Assembly (NCBI RefSeq): GCF_003990915.1
Contig: NZ_BHXQ01000001.1
Coordinates: forward strand, 737,402 to 801,401
Direction: 5' to 3'
Length of the DNA: 64,000 nucleotides
Source of the DNA: Chryseotalea sanaruensis
GTDB taxonomy: Bacteria > Bacteroidota > Bacteroidia > Cytophagales > Cyclobacteriaceae
Below the pieces are notes generated by a model that made no database searches, was not told where the DNA came from, and worked only from the letters and a program-made list of their open reading frames with translations. The first letter of the stretch is position 1. Every line of letters starts with the position of its first letter. A program made the translations under genes and the position numbers. Below, in pieces: positions 1 to 8,928 of the stretch.

Positions 1-2
1 GT

Positions 3-86
3 GACGCATACCCTCTTGATTGCAATAATTTTGGTTTTAATGATCCGCTTGAAAAATGGTTTAATCTAAATGAGAGGCTACGATAA
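3..86 (+). CDS. 3' end of an unidentified protein (partial)
   Basis: The frame beginning at base 3 is open from the window edge and ends in TAA at 84-86. It encodes 27 residues of ordinary composition ending in NLNERLR, rich in Asn, Leu and aromatic residues. The other two forward frames look less protein-like. No family can be named from so short a tail. It would be read in the same direction as the CBS gene 77 bp downstream. Confidence 0.4.
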   Translation, partial: DAYPLDCNNFGFNDPLEKWFNLNERLR

Positions 87-162
87 GTAACGAGTAAAGT
101 ATATTTGCTTATGCTACATAAACAGACGTAAGGACAGCAGGCATTTTTAAAAATAGACAATT

Positions 163-603
163 ATGAATGTAGGAAAAATTTGTACGAGAAATACAGTTAC
201 CATACGGGAAGATAAGACTGTTAGAGAAGCTGCCAAACTTATGAAGGAGTACAATGTTGGATACCTGATTGCCACATTGGAGCAGAAAAATATACCTATA
301 CCCGCAGGTATTTTAACTGACCGCGATATTGTAGTGAAGTGCCTCTTTAATGGCTATAATATCAATGAAGTAAAAGTCGGGGAAATTATGAGTACACCTG
401 TGTTAACCGTTTCCGAATCTTTTTCTATTCTGGATACACTTATGAAAATGCGTTTGCGTTATAATAGTATCAGACGCATCCCGGTAGTGGATGAAAAAGG
501 ACACCTTACGGGCGTCTTATCCCTGGATGATATACTTGATTATATCTCAAAAGAATTAAATGAGATAACTCAAATATTTCACAGAGAGGAACCCTTGGTC
601 TGA
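163..603 (+). CDS. CBS-domain pair protein
   Basis: This 146-residue soluble protein consists of two CBS domains (about residues 8-65 and 77-135) and nothing else. Each carries the usual end-of-domain signature, GILTDRDIV in the first and GVLSLDDIL in the second. CBS pairs bind adenine nucleotides (AMP, ATP, SAM) and act as energy-status sensors; the partner is not shown by the sequence. Stand-alone CBS proteins often sit with universal stress proteins and Hsp20 in stress islands, which fits this neighbourhood. It starts at ATG 163 and is separated by about 100 bp from the acetyl-CoA synthetase operon. Confidence 0.88.
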   Translation: MNVGKICTRNTVTIREDKTVREAAKLMKEYNVGYLIATLEQKNIPIPAGILTDRDIVVKCLFNGYNINEVKVGEIMSTPVLTVSESFSILDTLMKMRLRYNSIRRIPVVDEKGHLTGVLSLDDILDYISKELNEITQIFHREEPLV

Positions 604-699
604 CAAGCAAGCCCCAAAAATCGATCCGTCAATAGAAGCTTGCTGCTGTTACTGTAACCAAAATCATGTAGATTGGGAAACAACAGTCATTGAGAAGCC

Positions 700-2463
700 T
701 TGTATAGTCAACTACATTTATTTATGCGTGATGTAGCTGCACAACCTGCCATAACACCCAATATTGAAGATTATGATTCAGTATATAACTTTTTTAATTG
801 GGAGATAGCATACAGGGGACTAAATGGATTACCCTCTGGCAACGGTCTAAATATGGCTTATGAAGCCGTTGAACGCCACGCGGAAGTATCAATAAAAAAT
901 CACACTGCTTTGCGCTTTATCAAAAGTGATCGCACAACAATTGATATTTCCTATGCAGAACTTTCCCGCTTATCCAATCAATTCGCCAACCTGTTAAACT
1001 TCTTAGGTGTAGCAAAAGGAGAAACTGTTTTTACGCTTACTGGTCGTATTCCTGAATTATATATCGCAGCATTTGGCACACTAAAAAAGCTTGCTTTGTT
1101 TTGTCCGTTGTTTTCGGTATTCGGTCCTGAACCAATCTATCAGCGATTGTCAAGAGGCAATGCTAAAATTCTGGTTACCACCCTTGACTTATTTACAACA
1201 AAAGTAAAGCCCCTACTCGATCGTTTACCAGCACTTAGCCATGTTCTGATTACAGACATCGAAAAGGATATTGATGATTTAGCCATATCCCTGCCACTAA
1301 GAATGTCGAAGGCTTCATCAGCTTTTACTATTCCCGATACCAAACCAACTGATGATGCGTTGCTCCATTTTACGAGCGGTACCACAGGTATGCCAAAAGG
1401 AGCAGTACATGTTCATGGTGCTGTACTTACTCACTTAGTAACCGGAAAACAAGTATTAGATTTTCATCCGGGTGATATCTATTGGTGTACAGCCGATCCC
1501 GGCTGGGTAACAGGCACTTCTTACGGAATAATTTCACCATTGGTAAATGGTGTGACAAGCATAATCGATGAAGAAGAGTTTGATGCTACCCGCTGGTATT
1601 CAGTGTTGGAGGAACACAAAGTAAGCATATGGTATACGGCCCCTACTGCTATCCGCAGACTTATGCGGATGAATATAGAACCGAAAAAACAATTCAACCT
1701 CGAACACTTGCGCATGATACTAAGTGTTGGCGAACCACTCCATGCTGATGCCGTAAAGTGGTGTCAAAAAACATTTGAGGTTCCGGTACTGGACAACTGG
1801 TGGCAAACTGAAACAGGAGGTATTATGATTTCCAATTTCAGAAGCTTGCCGGTGCGTCCCGGCTCAATGGGCAAACCGCTACCTGGTGTAAAAGCAGCGA
1901 TTGCAGCAGTTACTGAAAGTAGTATTCAGATCATTAAAGAGCCAGACAAAGAAGGACACCTTGTATTGAAACGAGGTTGGCCATCCATGTTTAAAACATA
2001 TTTGCATGAAGATGAACGCTATGCAAAATGTTTCCGTGGCGAATGGTATCTCACTGGTGATTTAGCACGATGCGATGCCGATGGCTATTACTGGTTTGTT
2101 GGTCGGGCTGATGACATCATCAAAACTTCTGGTCACATGGTGGGGCCGTTTGAGGTGGAAAGCTCATTGATGGAACATTGGGCTGTATCCGAAGCCGCAG
2201 TGATCGGAAAACCAGATCCACTCATAGGAGAAATAGTCAAGGCTTTTATTGTGTTAAAATCCGGTACTACAATCAATGAAAATTTAAAACTTGATATCAT
2301 GGCGCATGCGCGTAAAAAACTGGGGGCAGCTGTAGCACCAAAAGAAATTTCGATTGTAGCGTCTATTCCAAAAACACGGAGCGGTAAAATTCTAAGAAGA
2401 TTACTAAAGGCCAGAGAATTAGGGTTACCCGAAGGTGATCTGTCAACACTGGAACCATCATGA
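700..2463 (+). CDS. acsA: AMP-forming acetate-CoA ligase (AcsA-type)
   Basis: The ANL-superfamily enzyme activates acetate or another short acid to acyl-AMP and then acyl-CoA. The P-loop-like A3 motif FTSGTTGMPKG is near residue 224, WWQTETGG (A5) near 367, YLTGDLA (A7) follows, and the C-terminal PKTRSGK that carries the catalytic lysine is near 563. The length and the WCTADPGWVTGTSYG segment fit short AcsA-type enzymes. The frame opens at TTG 700, but ATG 724 (MRDVAAQ) is an equally good start and is preceded by no clear ribosome site either. The stop overlaps the pdhA start (ATGA), so the two are translationally coupled; the operon can both make and salvage acetyl-CoA. Confidence 0.9.
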   Translation: MYSQLHLFMRDVAAQPAITPNIEDYDSVYNFFNWEIAYRGLNGLPSGNGLNMAYEAVERHAEVSIKNHTALRFIKSDRTTIDISYAELSRLSNQFANLLNFLGVAKGETVFTLTGRIPELYIAAFGTLKKLALFCPLFSVFGPEPIYQRLSRGNAKILVTTLDLFTTKVKPLLDRLPALSHVLITDIEKDIDDLAISLPLRMSKASSAFTIPDTKPTDDALLHFTSGTTGMPKGAVHVHGAVLTHLVTGKQVLDFHPGDIYWCTADPGWVTGTSYGIISPLVNGVTSIIDEEEFDATRWYSVLEEHKVSIWYTAPTAIRRLMRMNIEPKKQFNLEHLRMILSVGEPLHADAVKWCQKTFEVPVLDNWWQTETGGIMISNFRSLPVRPGSMGKPLPGVKAAIAAVTESSIQIIKEPDKEGHLVLKRGWPSMFKTYLHEDERYAKCFRGEWYLTGDLARCDADGYYWFVGRADDIIKTSGHMVGPFEVESSLMEHWAVSEAAVIGKPDPLIGEIVKAFIVLKSGTTINENLKLDIMAHARKKLGAAVAPKEISIVASIPKTRSGKILRRLLKARELGLPEGDLSTLEPS

Positions 2464-3464
2464 ACACGAAAATTACTATAGAAAACAAAACATCACCGGT
2501 TGATCAGGAGACGGCCAAAAAACTATTGTATCAAATGATGTTCATCAGGCGTTTTGAAGAAAAGTCAGCCGAGCTATATACAAAAGAAAAGATTCGCGGG
2601 TTTCTACATTTATACGTGGGCGAAGAAGCGGTAGCTGTTGGCATCATGCATGCATTGAATCCGGGAGACAACCTCCTCTGTACCTACCGTGAACATGGTC
2701 AGGCTCTTGTGCGTGGACTAGATCCAGGAGTCATCATGGCCGAGATGTACGGAAAACAGGAAGGTTGCTGTAAAGGAAGAGGTGGTTCCATGCATTTGTT
2801 TGATGTATCCAGAAAATTTTTTGGTGGTAACGCCATAGTAGCTGGTCATTTACCAATGGCTGTTGGCATGGCACTCGCAGATAAGAAAATGAAGAACAAT
2901 CAAATTACTTGTTGTTTTTTTGGTGAAGGTGCTGTTGCAGAAGGCGAATTTCATGAAGCATTTAATCTTGCCTCACTCTGGCAAGTGCCGATATTATTTG
3001 TGTGTGAAAATAATTTGTATGCTATGGGAACCGCTATTCGCTACTCTCATGCCCAGACAAATCTGGAATTAAAAGCAGCAGGCTATAACATTAGCGCTGG
3101 ATCGGTTGATGGAATGGATCTGCTTGCTGTGATACAAGCATCACAACATGCCGTGGAAATCATACAGCAAACTGGTAAGCCCTATTTCTTGGTATGCAAC
3201 ACTTATCGCTTTCGCGCTCACTCCATGTTTGATGCAGAACTCTATCGAGAAAAACAAGAAGTAGAAGTATGGAAAAAACGAGACCCAATCCCCGCCTTTT
3301 CCAAACTACTATTGGAACATCAACTGGTAACAGAACAGGCCATAAAAGAACTAGAGAAAAAGATTGATATGGAAATACAACAGGCAGTAGACTTTGCGGA
3401 AGCAGGAACCTGGGAACCAATTGATCAATTAACAAATTTTGTTTACAGCAATTCCATAATATAA
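2460..3464 (+). CDS. pdhA: Pyruvate dehydrogenase E1 component, alpha subunit
   Basis: This is the thiamine-diphosphate-binding alpha subunit of a 2-oxoacid dehydrogenase E1, 334 residues, the usual length. Visible are RRFEEKSAELY at the N-terminus, GKGRGGSMHLFD-like substrate-loop sequence, and the TPP motif GEGAVAEGEFHEA...NN; the first acidic residue is Glu where many families have GDG. The RFRAHSMFD segment corresponds to the phosphorylation-loop region. It overlaps acsA by 4 bp. The beta subunit and E2 lie downstream, separated by three unrelated small genes; E3 (lipoamide dehydrogenase) is not in the window and must come from elsewhere. Acetoin dehydrogenase is an alternative substrate assignment. 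Confidence 0.9.
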   Translation: MNTKITIENKTSPVDQETAKKLLYQMMFIRRFEEKSAELYTKEKIRGFLHLYVGEEAVAVGIMHALNPGDNLLCTYREHGQALVRGLDPGVIMAEMYGKQEGCCKGRGGSMHLFDVSRKFFGGNAIVAGHLPMAVGMALADKKMKNNQITCCFFGEGAVAEGEFHEAFNLASLWQVPILFVCENNLYAMGTAIRYSHAQTNLELKAAGYNISAGSVDGMDLLAVIQASQHAVEIIQQTGKPYFLVCNTYRFRAHSMFDAELYREKQEVEVWKKRDPIPAFSKLLLEHQLVTEQAIKELEKKIDMEIQQAVDFAEAGTWEPIDQLTNFVYSNSII

Positions 3465-3469
3465 TACTT

Positions 3470-3844
3470 ATGGCAACCATCATCCATTTTCACATGAGTG
3501 CCGATAATCCAGAACGTGCAAAGACTTTTTATAAAAAATTATTCAATTGGAAATTTGATGCGGCCCCTGGTTCCATGAACTATTCTATGATTAAGACAAA
3601 TGATCTAACCGGCCAAAAGGGCCTTGGTGGTGGAATGGCTAAACGTGACAAAACAGAGCGACCTGGAATAATTAATTATGTAGGGGTAGTTTCCGTTGAT
3701 GATACTATTAAAAGAGTAGAGTTGCTTGGCGGAAAAATAATTCAACCTAAACAAGCTGTTCCCGGGTTCGGCTATTTAGCTACTTGCATTGATACTGAAG
3801 ATAATTTATTCGGGTTATTTCAAGAAGAAATACAAACAAGATAA
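3470..3844 (+). CDS. VOC-family (glyoxalase/bleomycin-resistance fold) protein
   Basis: A 124-residue single-module protein with two VOC half-repeats. The opening segment IIHFHMSADNPERAKTFYKKLFNW is characteristic, as is the GFGYLATCIDTEDNLFGLFQ ending. VOC proteins bind a metal and act on small electrophiles or aldehydes, but the exact substrate cannot be read here. It begins 5 bp after pdhA, within the same transcription unit, which suggests a protective role linked to central carbon flux. Confidence 0.8.
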   Translation: MATIIHFHMSADNPERAKTFYKKLFNWKFDAAPGSMNYSMIKTNDLTGQKGLGGGMAKRDKTERPGIINYVGVVSVDDTIKRVELLGGKIIQPKQAVPGFGYLATCIDTEDNLFGLFQEEIQTR

Positions 3845-3949
3845 ATATTTTAGAATTACTTATATGAAATCGCCATGAGCTGGCGCAAACCCAGGAGCAT
3901 GATAATGAGGCGATTCCGTGTGTCCTAAAGCAAAAAAAAATATTAACAC

Positions 3950-4366
3950 ATGAAAAAGATAATTCTCATAGGCTTAGCAGGCGGCATACTTGTGTTGGTT
4001 ATTGGAATGCTCACCGGAAAAATTTATGAGGTGTTGGCTCCTTCTATTAAAACAGAGTTTCAAAACACCAATCTTTTCAGACCCTGGATTGATCCAATCA
4101 TGTCATTATATTTTGTTCACCCATTTTTGTTAGGCATCATATTGGCATGGGTATGGTCAAAAGTTAATCCTGTTATATCTGCTGATACCGATTTAAAAAA
4201 AGGTTTGTGGTTTGGACTTTTTGTGTGGATGGCCGCTACACTCCCCGGTATGTTAATTTCGTATGCTTCCTTTCCTATCTCTCTGCTAATGATTATTGCC
4301 TGGACAATCAGTGCACTTTTAGAACTTCTTTGTCTTGGAATTCTATTTTCAAAAACACTAAAATAA
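3950..4366 (+). CDS. Small integral membrane protein, unknown function
   Basis: The 138-residue product has about four hydrophobic segments (near residues 3-22, 50-70, 85-105 and 110-133) separated by short loops, and no soluble domain. I do not recognise the family. It follows a 105-bp gap after the VOC gene; that gap holds a long-loop inverted repeat (AATCGCC...GGCGATT) of unknown meaning. It lies 7 bp upstream of the nitroreductase and is probably co-transcribed with the pyruvate dehydrogenase genes. Confidence 0.65.
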   Translation: MKKIILIGLAGGILVLVIGMLTGKIYEVLAPSIKTEFQNTNLFRPWIDPIMSLYFVHPFLLGIILAWVWSKVNPVISADTDLKKGLWFGLFVWMAATLPGMLISYASFPISLLMIIAWTISALLELLCLGILFSKTLK

Positions 4367-4373
4367 AAATAGC

Positions 4374-4937
4374 ATGAACGAAGTCATTAAAACAATCTAC
4401 GAACGAAGAGCAGTTCGAAAATATAAAGATCAGCCAGTTGATCAATCCCTTATAGACCAGATTCTTGATGCGGGAAGAATGGCTCCATCAGCCATGAACC
4501 GCCAGGTTTGGAAATTTTATGTACTCACGGATAAAGAGCAAATCCGTTCTTTATCACCGCGCATTGTTAAGGTAGCCAACAAAGTATTAAGTTGGGCACA
4601 TGGTGTTGATCGCTCGAAGACAGAAGATATTATTTTCCACAATGCACCAGTAGTAATTTTCGTTACAGCCCCAATGAAAAATGAGTGGGCTGCACTGGAC
4701 ATTGGCATGTGCTGCCAGAACATGATGTTGGCTGCGAAGTCATTGGGTCTTGATACCTGCCCAATTGGATTTGCTAAATTTTTAGCGAAAACAGATCGGA
4801 TTTCAATACTTGGAATGCCCTCTTCAGAGCAAATTCAGTTAGCAATCATTGTAGGATATGGTAATGAAAATCCACCCGTTCATGAACGGAAGAAAGATAA
4901 TGTAAAGTATGTAACAGCAGAATTGGAAATGATCTAA
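4374..4937 (+). CDS. Nitroreductase-family FMN oxidoreductase
   Basis: This 187-residue protein has the nitroreductase N-terminal FMN-binding signature ERRAVRKYKDQPV and the APSAMNRQVWKFYVL segment that contacts the flavin. The middle contains DIGMCCQNMMLAAKSLGLDTCPIG, typical of the dimer core. Such enzymes use NAD(P)H to reduce quinones, nitro groups or other acceptors; no specific substrate is evident. The stop codon directly abuts the pdhB start (4937/4938), so it is embedded in the pyruvate dehydrogenase operon and may serve as an electron sink for NADH made there. Confidence 0.85.
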   Translation: MNEVIKTIYERRAVRKYKDQPVDQSLIDQILDAGRMAPSAMNRQVWKFYVLTDKEQIRSLSPRIVKVANKVLSWAHGVDRSKTEDIIFHNAPVVIFVTAPMKNEWAALDIGMCCQNMMLAAKSLGLDTCPIGFAKFLAKTDRISILGMPSSEQIQLAIIVGYGNENPPVHERKKDNVKYVTAELEMI

Positions 4938-5942
4938 ATGGAAATGTCTGCACCATCAGTATCTATAAAACTTTCGTATCGCGAAGCACTCAAACAATCT
5001 TTGCGTGACGCACTGAAGAATGACGACCGTGTATTTTTAATGGGCGAAGATGTCGGTCGCTATGGTGGTGCCTTTGCTGTTAGCAAAGGATTGCTGCAGG
5101 AGTTTGGAGCCGATCGCATCATGGATGTGCCACTGTCTGAATCCGGATTTGTGGGTGCAGGTATTGGCGCGGCACTCAATGGCATGCGGCCGATCGTTGA
5201 AATAATGACGGTAAATTTCAGTTTGCTGGCTTTCGATCAGATTGCTAATAATGCTGCTACGCTACTACACATGTCGGGTGGGCAATTGAATGTACCGGTT
5301 GTCATTCGCATGAGTTGTGGTATTGGCCGACAGCTTGCGGCACAACACTCCCACAGTTGGGAACCTTTGTTCGCCCATATACCTGGATTAAAAGTGCTTT
5401 CCATTGGCACGCATGAAGATGCTCGGCTCATGCTCCTCACTGCATTGAAGGAGCCCGACCCCGTAATCATATTTGAATACACGGCCATGCTTAATCTTGA
5501 AGGAGAAGTACCAACAGATACAATTTCGGTCGACAGCATCTATGCTAAAGTTCGCAGAACAGGAAAAGACATTTCTATTATTACATACGGTGCAGGAGTT
5601 TACAAATCATTGGCTGCGGCTGCTGAGTTGGCACAGATTGGTGTGGAGGCCGAAGTAATTGACCTTAGAGTACTGAGACCATTGGATGAAAAAACAATTG
5701 TTGCTTCTGTAACCAAAACACATCGAGCGCTCCTTGTCGAAGACGCCTGCCAGTCAATCAGTGTCTCATCGGAAGTGAGTGCCCGAATAATGGAGAAATG
5801 CTTTTATGAACTGGATGCGCCTGTCTTAAGACTCTGTGGTGTGGAAGTACCTATCCCCTACCCAAAGCACCTTGAAGACGCGTGCATCCCGCAGAAGGAA
5901 CAAATAGTAACCGTTGCAAAAAAAATAGTTTGCCATGATTGA
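4938..5942 (+). CDS. pdhB: Pyruvate dehydrogenase E1 component, beta subunit
   Basis: The 334-residue beta subunit of the 2-oxoacid dehydrogenase E1 matches the usual length. The N-terminal [25 protein letters not shown] contains the glutamate that activates thiamine diphosphate, followed by [23 protein letters not shown]. The C-terminal transketolase domain has [11 protein letters not shown] and the LLVEDACQS strand. The start codon follows the nitroreductase stop without a gap, and the gene overlaps the E2 gene by 8 bp. It forms the active site together with the alpha subunit at 2460. Confidence 0.92.
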   Translation: MEMSAPSVSIKLSYREALKQSLRDALKNDDRVFLMGEDVGRYGGAFAVSKGLLQEFGADRIMDVPLSESGFVGAGIGAALNGMRPIVEIMTVNFSLLAFDQIANNAATLLHMSGGQLNVPVVIRMSCGIGRQLAAQHSHSWEPLFAHIPGLKVLSIGTHEDARLMLLTALKEPDPVIIFEYTAMLNLEGEVPTDTISVDSIYAKVRRTGKDISIITYGAGVYKSLAAAAELAQIGVEAEVIDLRVLRPLDEKTIVASVTKTHRALLVEDACQSISVSSEVSARIMEKCFYELDAPVLRLCGVEVPIPYPKHLEDACIPQKEQIVTVAKKIVCHD

Positions 5943-7065
5943 TTTTCGGATGCCAAGCCTTGGGGCTGATATGGAGAGTGCTTTTCTTAGAGAGTGGAAA
6001 GTAAAACCCGGAGACGTTGTAAAACGTGGGGATATCATTGCAGAAGTAGAAACACAAAAAGGAATTATTGACATTGAAGTGTTCAATGACGGAATAATTG
6101 GTGATCTTCTGGTTAAGATAGACGAAAAAGTTCCAGTAGGAACATTGATGACGCAGATTTTTTCCTTAGAGGAAGTTAAAACAGAAGTTAAAAAATCCGG
6201 TGAAGCAGAAGTACCAAAAGAAAAACCCAACATACACTTGGAAGTACACCGAGCCTCTCCGCTGGCAAAACGGATAGCAGCTGAGAAAGGAATTGATCTA
6301 TCATTAGTAAAAGGTACAGGAACGGATGGTGCTATTACCCGAGAAGATGTGGACAAGGTTGTAGTTGAACAGACTTCGCCCAAAGCTACATCAACAAAAA
6401 CGGCAGGTGAAAATATACGGGCAGCAGTGGCGGCCGCCATGAGTAAATCCAATCGAGAAATTCCGCACTACTACCTCCAAACAAAAGTAGATATGAGTGG
6501 CGTGCTCAACTGGCTTGCACAAGAAAATAAACAGCGCGGAGTAAAAGACCGTTTGCTACCCATCGCACCCCTCATTAAAGCGGTTGCAAAAGCTTTAGTA
6601 GAAATTCCGGATTTGAACGCCTGGTGGGAAAATGGATTGCAACGGAAATCAGGTATTAACATCGGTTTTGTCGTGTCTCTTCGTACCGGTGGCATTATCG
6701 TTCCTGCTATCCATGATGCGGATAAGAAGTCGGTTGGGGAAATTATGCAAACACTGACTGACATTATTTCCAGAGTCCGATCTTTAAAACTTAGAAGTTC
6801 TGATTTATCGGATTCAACTATTACGATCACAAGTCTTGGTGATGGAGCTGTTGAAACAGTTTATGGTGTCATCTATCCTCCCCAGGTTGCGTTAGTGAGC
6901 TTCGGTGGTATTACAGATCAACCCTGGGCAGACAATGGAATGCTTGGCGTAAGACCGGTACTGAACATTGGTCTGGCAGCAGATCATAGGGCAAGTGATG
7001 GGAATACCGGCAATTTGTTTCTTACCTTATTAAAAAACCTGCTAAAAAAACCTGATTTGTTATGA
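5935..7065 (+). CDS. pdhC: Dihydrolipoamide acyltransferase (E2) of pyruvate dehydrogenase
   Basis: Three domains are seen in 376 residues. One lipoyl domain (residues 1-75) carries the lipoylated lysine K42 in ETQKG, a variant of the common ETDKA. A peripheral-subunit-binding domain (about 100-135) reads [16 protein letters not shown] and [12 protein letters not shown]. The catalytic domain ends with [10 protein letters not shown], matching the DHRxxDG active-site motif. It transfers the acyl group to CoA and forms the core of the complex. It overlaps pdhB by 8 bp and the acyl carrier protein gene by 4 bp, so all are tightly coupled. Confidence 0.9.
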   Translation: MIDFRMPSLGADMESAFLREWKVKPGDVVKRGDIIAEVETQKGIIDIEVFNDGIIGDLLVKIDEKVPVGTLMTQIFSLEEVKTEVKKSGEAEVPKEKPNIHLEVHRASPLAKRIAAEKGIDLSLVKGTGTDGAITREDVDKVVVEQTSPKATSTKTAGENIRAAVAAAMSKSNREIPHYYLQTKVDMSGVLNWLAQENKQRGVKDRLLPIAPLIKAVAKALVEIPDLNAWWENGLQRKSGINIGFVVSLRTGGIIVPAIHDADKKSVGEIMQTLTDIISRVRSLKLRSSDLSDSTITITSLGDGAVETVYGVIYPPQVALVSFGGITDQPWADNGMLGVRPVLNIGLAADHRASDGNTGNLFLTLLKNLLKKPDLL

Positions 7066-7322
7066 GTAAGGAAGAAATAAAAAAAAGGGTATTCAAGGCG
7101 CTGAAAAATATTGCTCCGGATACTGAACCCGAAAAACTCAGTGAGAATAGTAATATTCGAAAGAGTCTGATGATTGACTCATTTGACTTCCTGCAATTTA
7201 TTGTGGCACTGGACAATGAATTTGCGATACAAACACCTGAAGAAGATTACGGTAAAATTGGAACGCTGGAAGAACTTACAAGTTACATCCTGGAGCAAAA
7301 AAGCAAGAATGCTATAAGTTAA
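7062..7322 (+). CDS. Acyl carrier protein (stand-alone)
   Basis: An 86-residue acidic helical protein with the phosphopantetheine attachment motif DSFDFLQF; the modified serine would be S40. Length and charge fit the ACP family, but the motif departs from the DSL of fatty-acid-synthesis ACPs. It overlaps the E2 stop codon (ATGA), so it belongs to the pyruvate dehydrogenase operon. A reasonable inference is that it receives or carries acyl groups made by this complex or by the acyl-CoA ligase upstream. Known acpP function in fatty-acid synthesis is unlikely in this setting. Confidence 0.82.
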   Translation: MSKEEIKKRVFKALKNIAPDTEPEKLSENSNIRKSLMIDSFDFLQFIVALDNEFAIQTPEEDYGKIGTLEELTSYILEQKSKNAIS

Positions 7323-7381
7323 TCCTGGCAGCCAGCAGGAATATACATTGCACAGTAAATCACAGTTCATCGCAATTCTCT

Positions 7382-7408
7382 GCTAAGACTAAGAATCAAA
7401 GTCTTAGC
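7382..7408. promoter_or_regulatory. Perfect 9-9-9 inverted repeat (CIRCE-like architecture)
   Basis: Arms GCTAAGACT (7382-7390) and AGTCTTAGC (7400-7408) are perfectly complementary and separated by exactly 9 nt. The 9-N9-9 layout is that of the CIRCE operator bound by HrcA, although the arm sequence differs from TTAGCACTC. It lies between the ACP and Hsp20 genes and has no following T-run, so an intrinsic terminator is less likely. Its role in heat-shock control is inference. Confidence 0.5.
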
Positions 7409-7449
7409 GATCGCTGACTGGCATCATCGACATTCGGCTGTTGATGAAA

Positions 7450-7457
7450 TATTTTTG
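7450..7457 (+). promoter_or_regulatory. Bacteroidota -7 element for hsp20
   Basis: TATTTTTG matches the Bacteroidota -7 consensus TAnnTTTG at every fixed position and lies 40 nt before the Hsp20 ATG. No TTG at the standard -33 spacing is evident, which would be consistent with activator-dependent or alternative-sigma use. Confidence 0.45.
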
Positions 7458-7497
7458 AATCAAAAAAAATATTTCCACATTTAAAACCAAAAAAATT

Positions 7498-7962
7498 ATG
7501 AACACGTTATTAAAACCAGCAACCGGCCTGTCCAGAGTATTTTCTGATTGGCTGAGACCCGATTCATTGTTCGATAGAGAGTTTTTTGATATCGAATCAG
7601 ATTTATTCCCTGCAAAGCCAGGCGTAAATGTTCCATCAGTGAACATAAAAGAAACGCCTAAGGAATTCACCTTTGAACTGGCGGCTCCAGGTATGGAACG
7701 AAAAGATTTCAACATTGAGTTGAAAAATCACTCTTTAACAGTCAGTGCTGAAAAAGAAGAGGAAAATGAAGAAGGAACTGAAAAAAGTGATTATTGGAGA
7801 AAAGAATACTCCTACAATTCTTTCACCAGGTCCTTCATCTTGCCAGAAAATATAAAGGAGGGGAACATCGATGCGAAATACGAAAATGGCATTTTAATGA
7901 TCCATGTGCCCAAAGCAAAAGAAACACCGGTTGAAAGTCCAAAAAAGATTATGGTCAAGTAA
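7498..7962 (+). CDS. Hsp20/alpha-crystallin small heat shock protein
   Basis: A 154-residue small chaperone. The alpha-crystallin domain (about residues 38-140) contains VNIKETPKEFTFELAAPGM and the conserved FTRSFILPENI and YENGILMIHVPK motifs, the latter close to the family's A-x-x-x-n-G-v-L box. Small Hsps hold unfolding proteins in oligomers without ATP. A perfect -7 element and a CIRCE-like inverted repeat lie upstream. The BON protein starts 24 bp downstream, so the two probably form one heat/stress operon. Confidence 0.93.
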   Translation: MNTLLKPATGLSRVFSDWLRPDSLFDREFFDIESDLFPAKPGVNVPSVNIKETPKEFTFELAAPGMERKDFNIELKNHSLTVSAEKEEENEEGTEKSDYWRKEYSYNSFTRSFILPENIKEGNIDAKYENGILMIHVPKAKETPVESPKKIMVK

Positions 7963-7986
7963 AGTGAAAATAATAAAGTTATCTGT

Positions 7987-8661
7987 ATGAAAACAAATGA
8001 TGAACTTCAAAAAGATGTGATGGAGGAACTTAAATGGAGTCCTCAATTACGGAGTGTATATACTCAAATTGGAGTATCTGCTAAAGATGGTGTAATCACG
8101 CTTTCAGGTATTGTTGATAGCTACAGCAAGAAAATTGCAGCTGAAAAAGCTGCTCAGAACGTTCATGGAGTAAAAGTGGTTGCTTCTGATGTGGAAGTTA
8201 AAATTGGAGGACTTGGCGTTAAGACTGATACCGAGATTGCTGAAGCAGTAAAAAATGCCTTACGTTGGAATAGCGCTGTCAATGACGATAAGATTGAGGT
8301 AAAAGTCGATAAGGGTTGGGTGTATCTCAGTGGTGAGGTTGAGTGGGCATATCAAAAAGTTTCTGCACAAGAAAGCGTTGAAGACCTACTTGGAGTTAAA
8401 GGAGTAACTAACACCATTAACCTGAAAAAAACAAATATTGATGCCAAAGAAATTAAAAACAAGATTGCACAAGCTTTCGTGAGGAGTGCATCAGTTGATT
8501 CAGCGTCAATAAAACTTGATATTGCAGGAAGCAGGGTTACATTGCATGGAACTGTCCGTTCATGGGCAGAGAAGAAAGAAGCAGAAAGAGTGGCTTGGTC
8601 ATCTCCTGGTGTGCTTGCCGTTGATAATAAGATTGAAATAGACACGGAAGTATTTGCATGA
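7987..8661 (+). CDS. Triple BON-domain protein
   Basis: The 224-residue protein is built of three BON domains (about residues 4-72, 78-146 and 150-220), each with the G-V-x-L-x-G core ([27 protein letters not shown]). There is no signal peptide or membrane segment, so it is either cytoplasmic or exported by an unseen route. BON domains (OsmY, Kbp) bind phospholipid or K+ and are osmotic-stress related. A close paralogue is encoded at 49959. A strong terminator follows at 8687. Confidence 0.88.
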   Translation: MKTNDELQKDVMEELKWSPQLRSVYTQIGVSAKDGVITLSGIVDSYSKKIAAEKAAQNVHGVKVVASDVEVKIGGLGVKTDTEIAEAVKNALRWNSAVNDDKIEVKVDKGWVYLSGEVEWAYQKVSAQESVEDLLGVKGVTNTINLKKTNIDAKEIKNKIAQAFVRSASVDSASIKLDIAGSRVTLHGTVRSWAEKKEAERVAWSSPGVLAVDNKIEIDTEVFA

Positions 8662-8686
8662 AAGACAAGATTCAATTGGCTAAAAC

Positions 8687-8712
8687 AAAAGGCGGAAATT
8701 TCCGCCTTTTTT
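8687..8712 (+). terminator. Rho-independent terminator after Hsp20-BON
   Basis: A perfect 12-bp palindromic stem with core GGCGGAAATTTCCGCC is flanked by A4 and followed by a T6 run, 26 bp past the BON stop codon. It is the clearest terminator in the window. Confidence 0.9.
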
Positions 8713-8928
8713 ATTGTGCAGGCTGTATGCTTCTCTTTGAAAGAAAGTAGACTTAAGCAAGCATAGAACCCAGACTTAAACTACGCTTAGATTCAATGAA
8801 AATTTTTAATAGTGTGCTCCTGAGTTTGGTATTTTTTTAAAATGACAAAAGTCTTATTCCTCAAAAATCAACGTCATTTCGCATTAATCGTTATCATTCT
8901 ATTTTTAAAAAAATAAAGAAAAAACGAT

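Noticed and set aside
8843-8896. Fnr-like boxes before the DUF4136 lipoprotein
   Set aside because: TGAC-AAAA-GTCT and TAAT-CGTT-ATCA are partial matches and no -7 element is at the standard distance.
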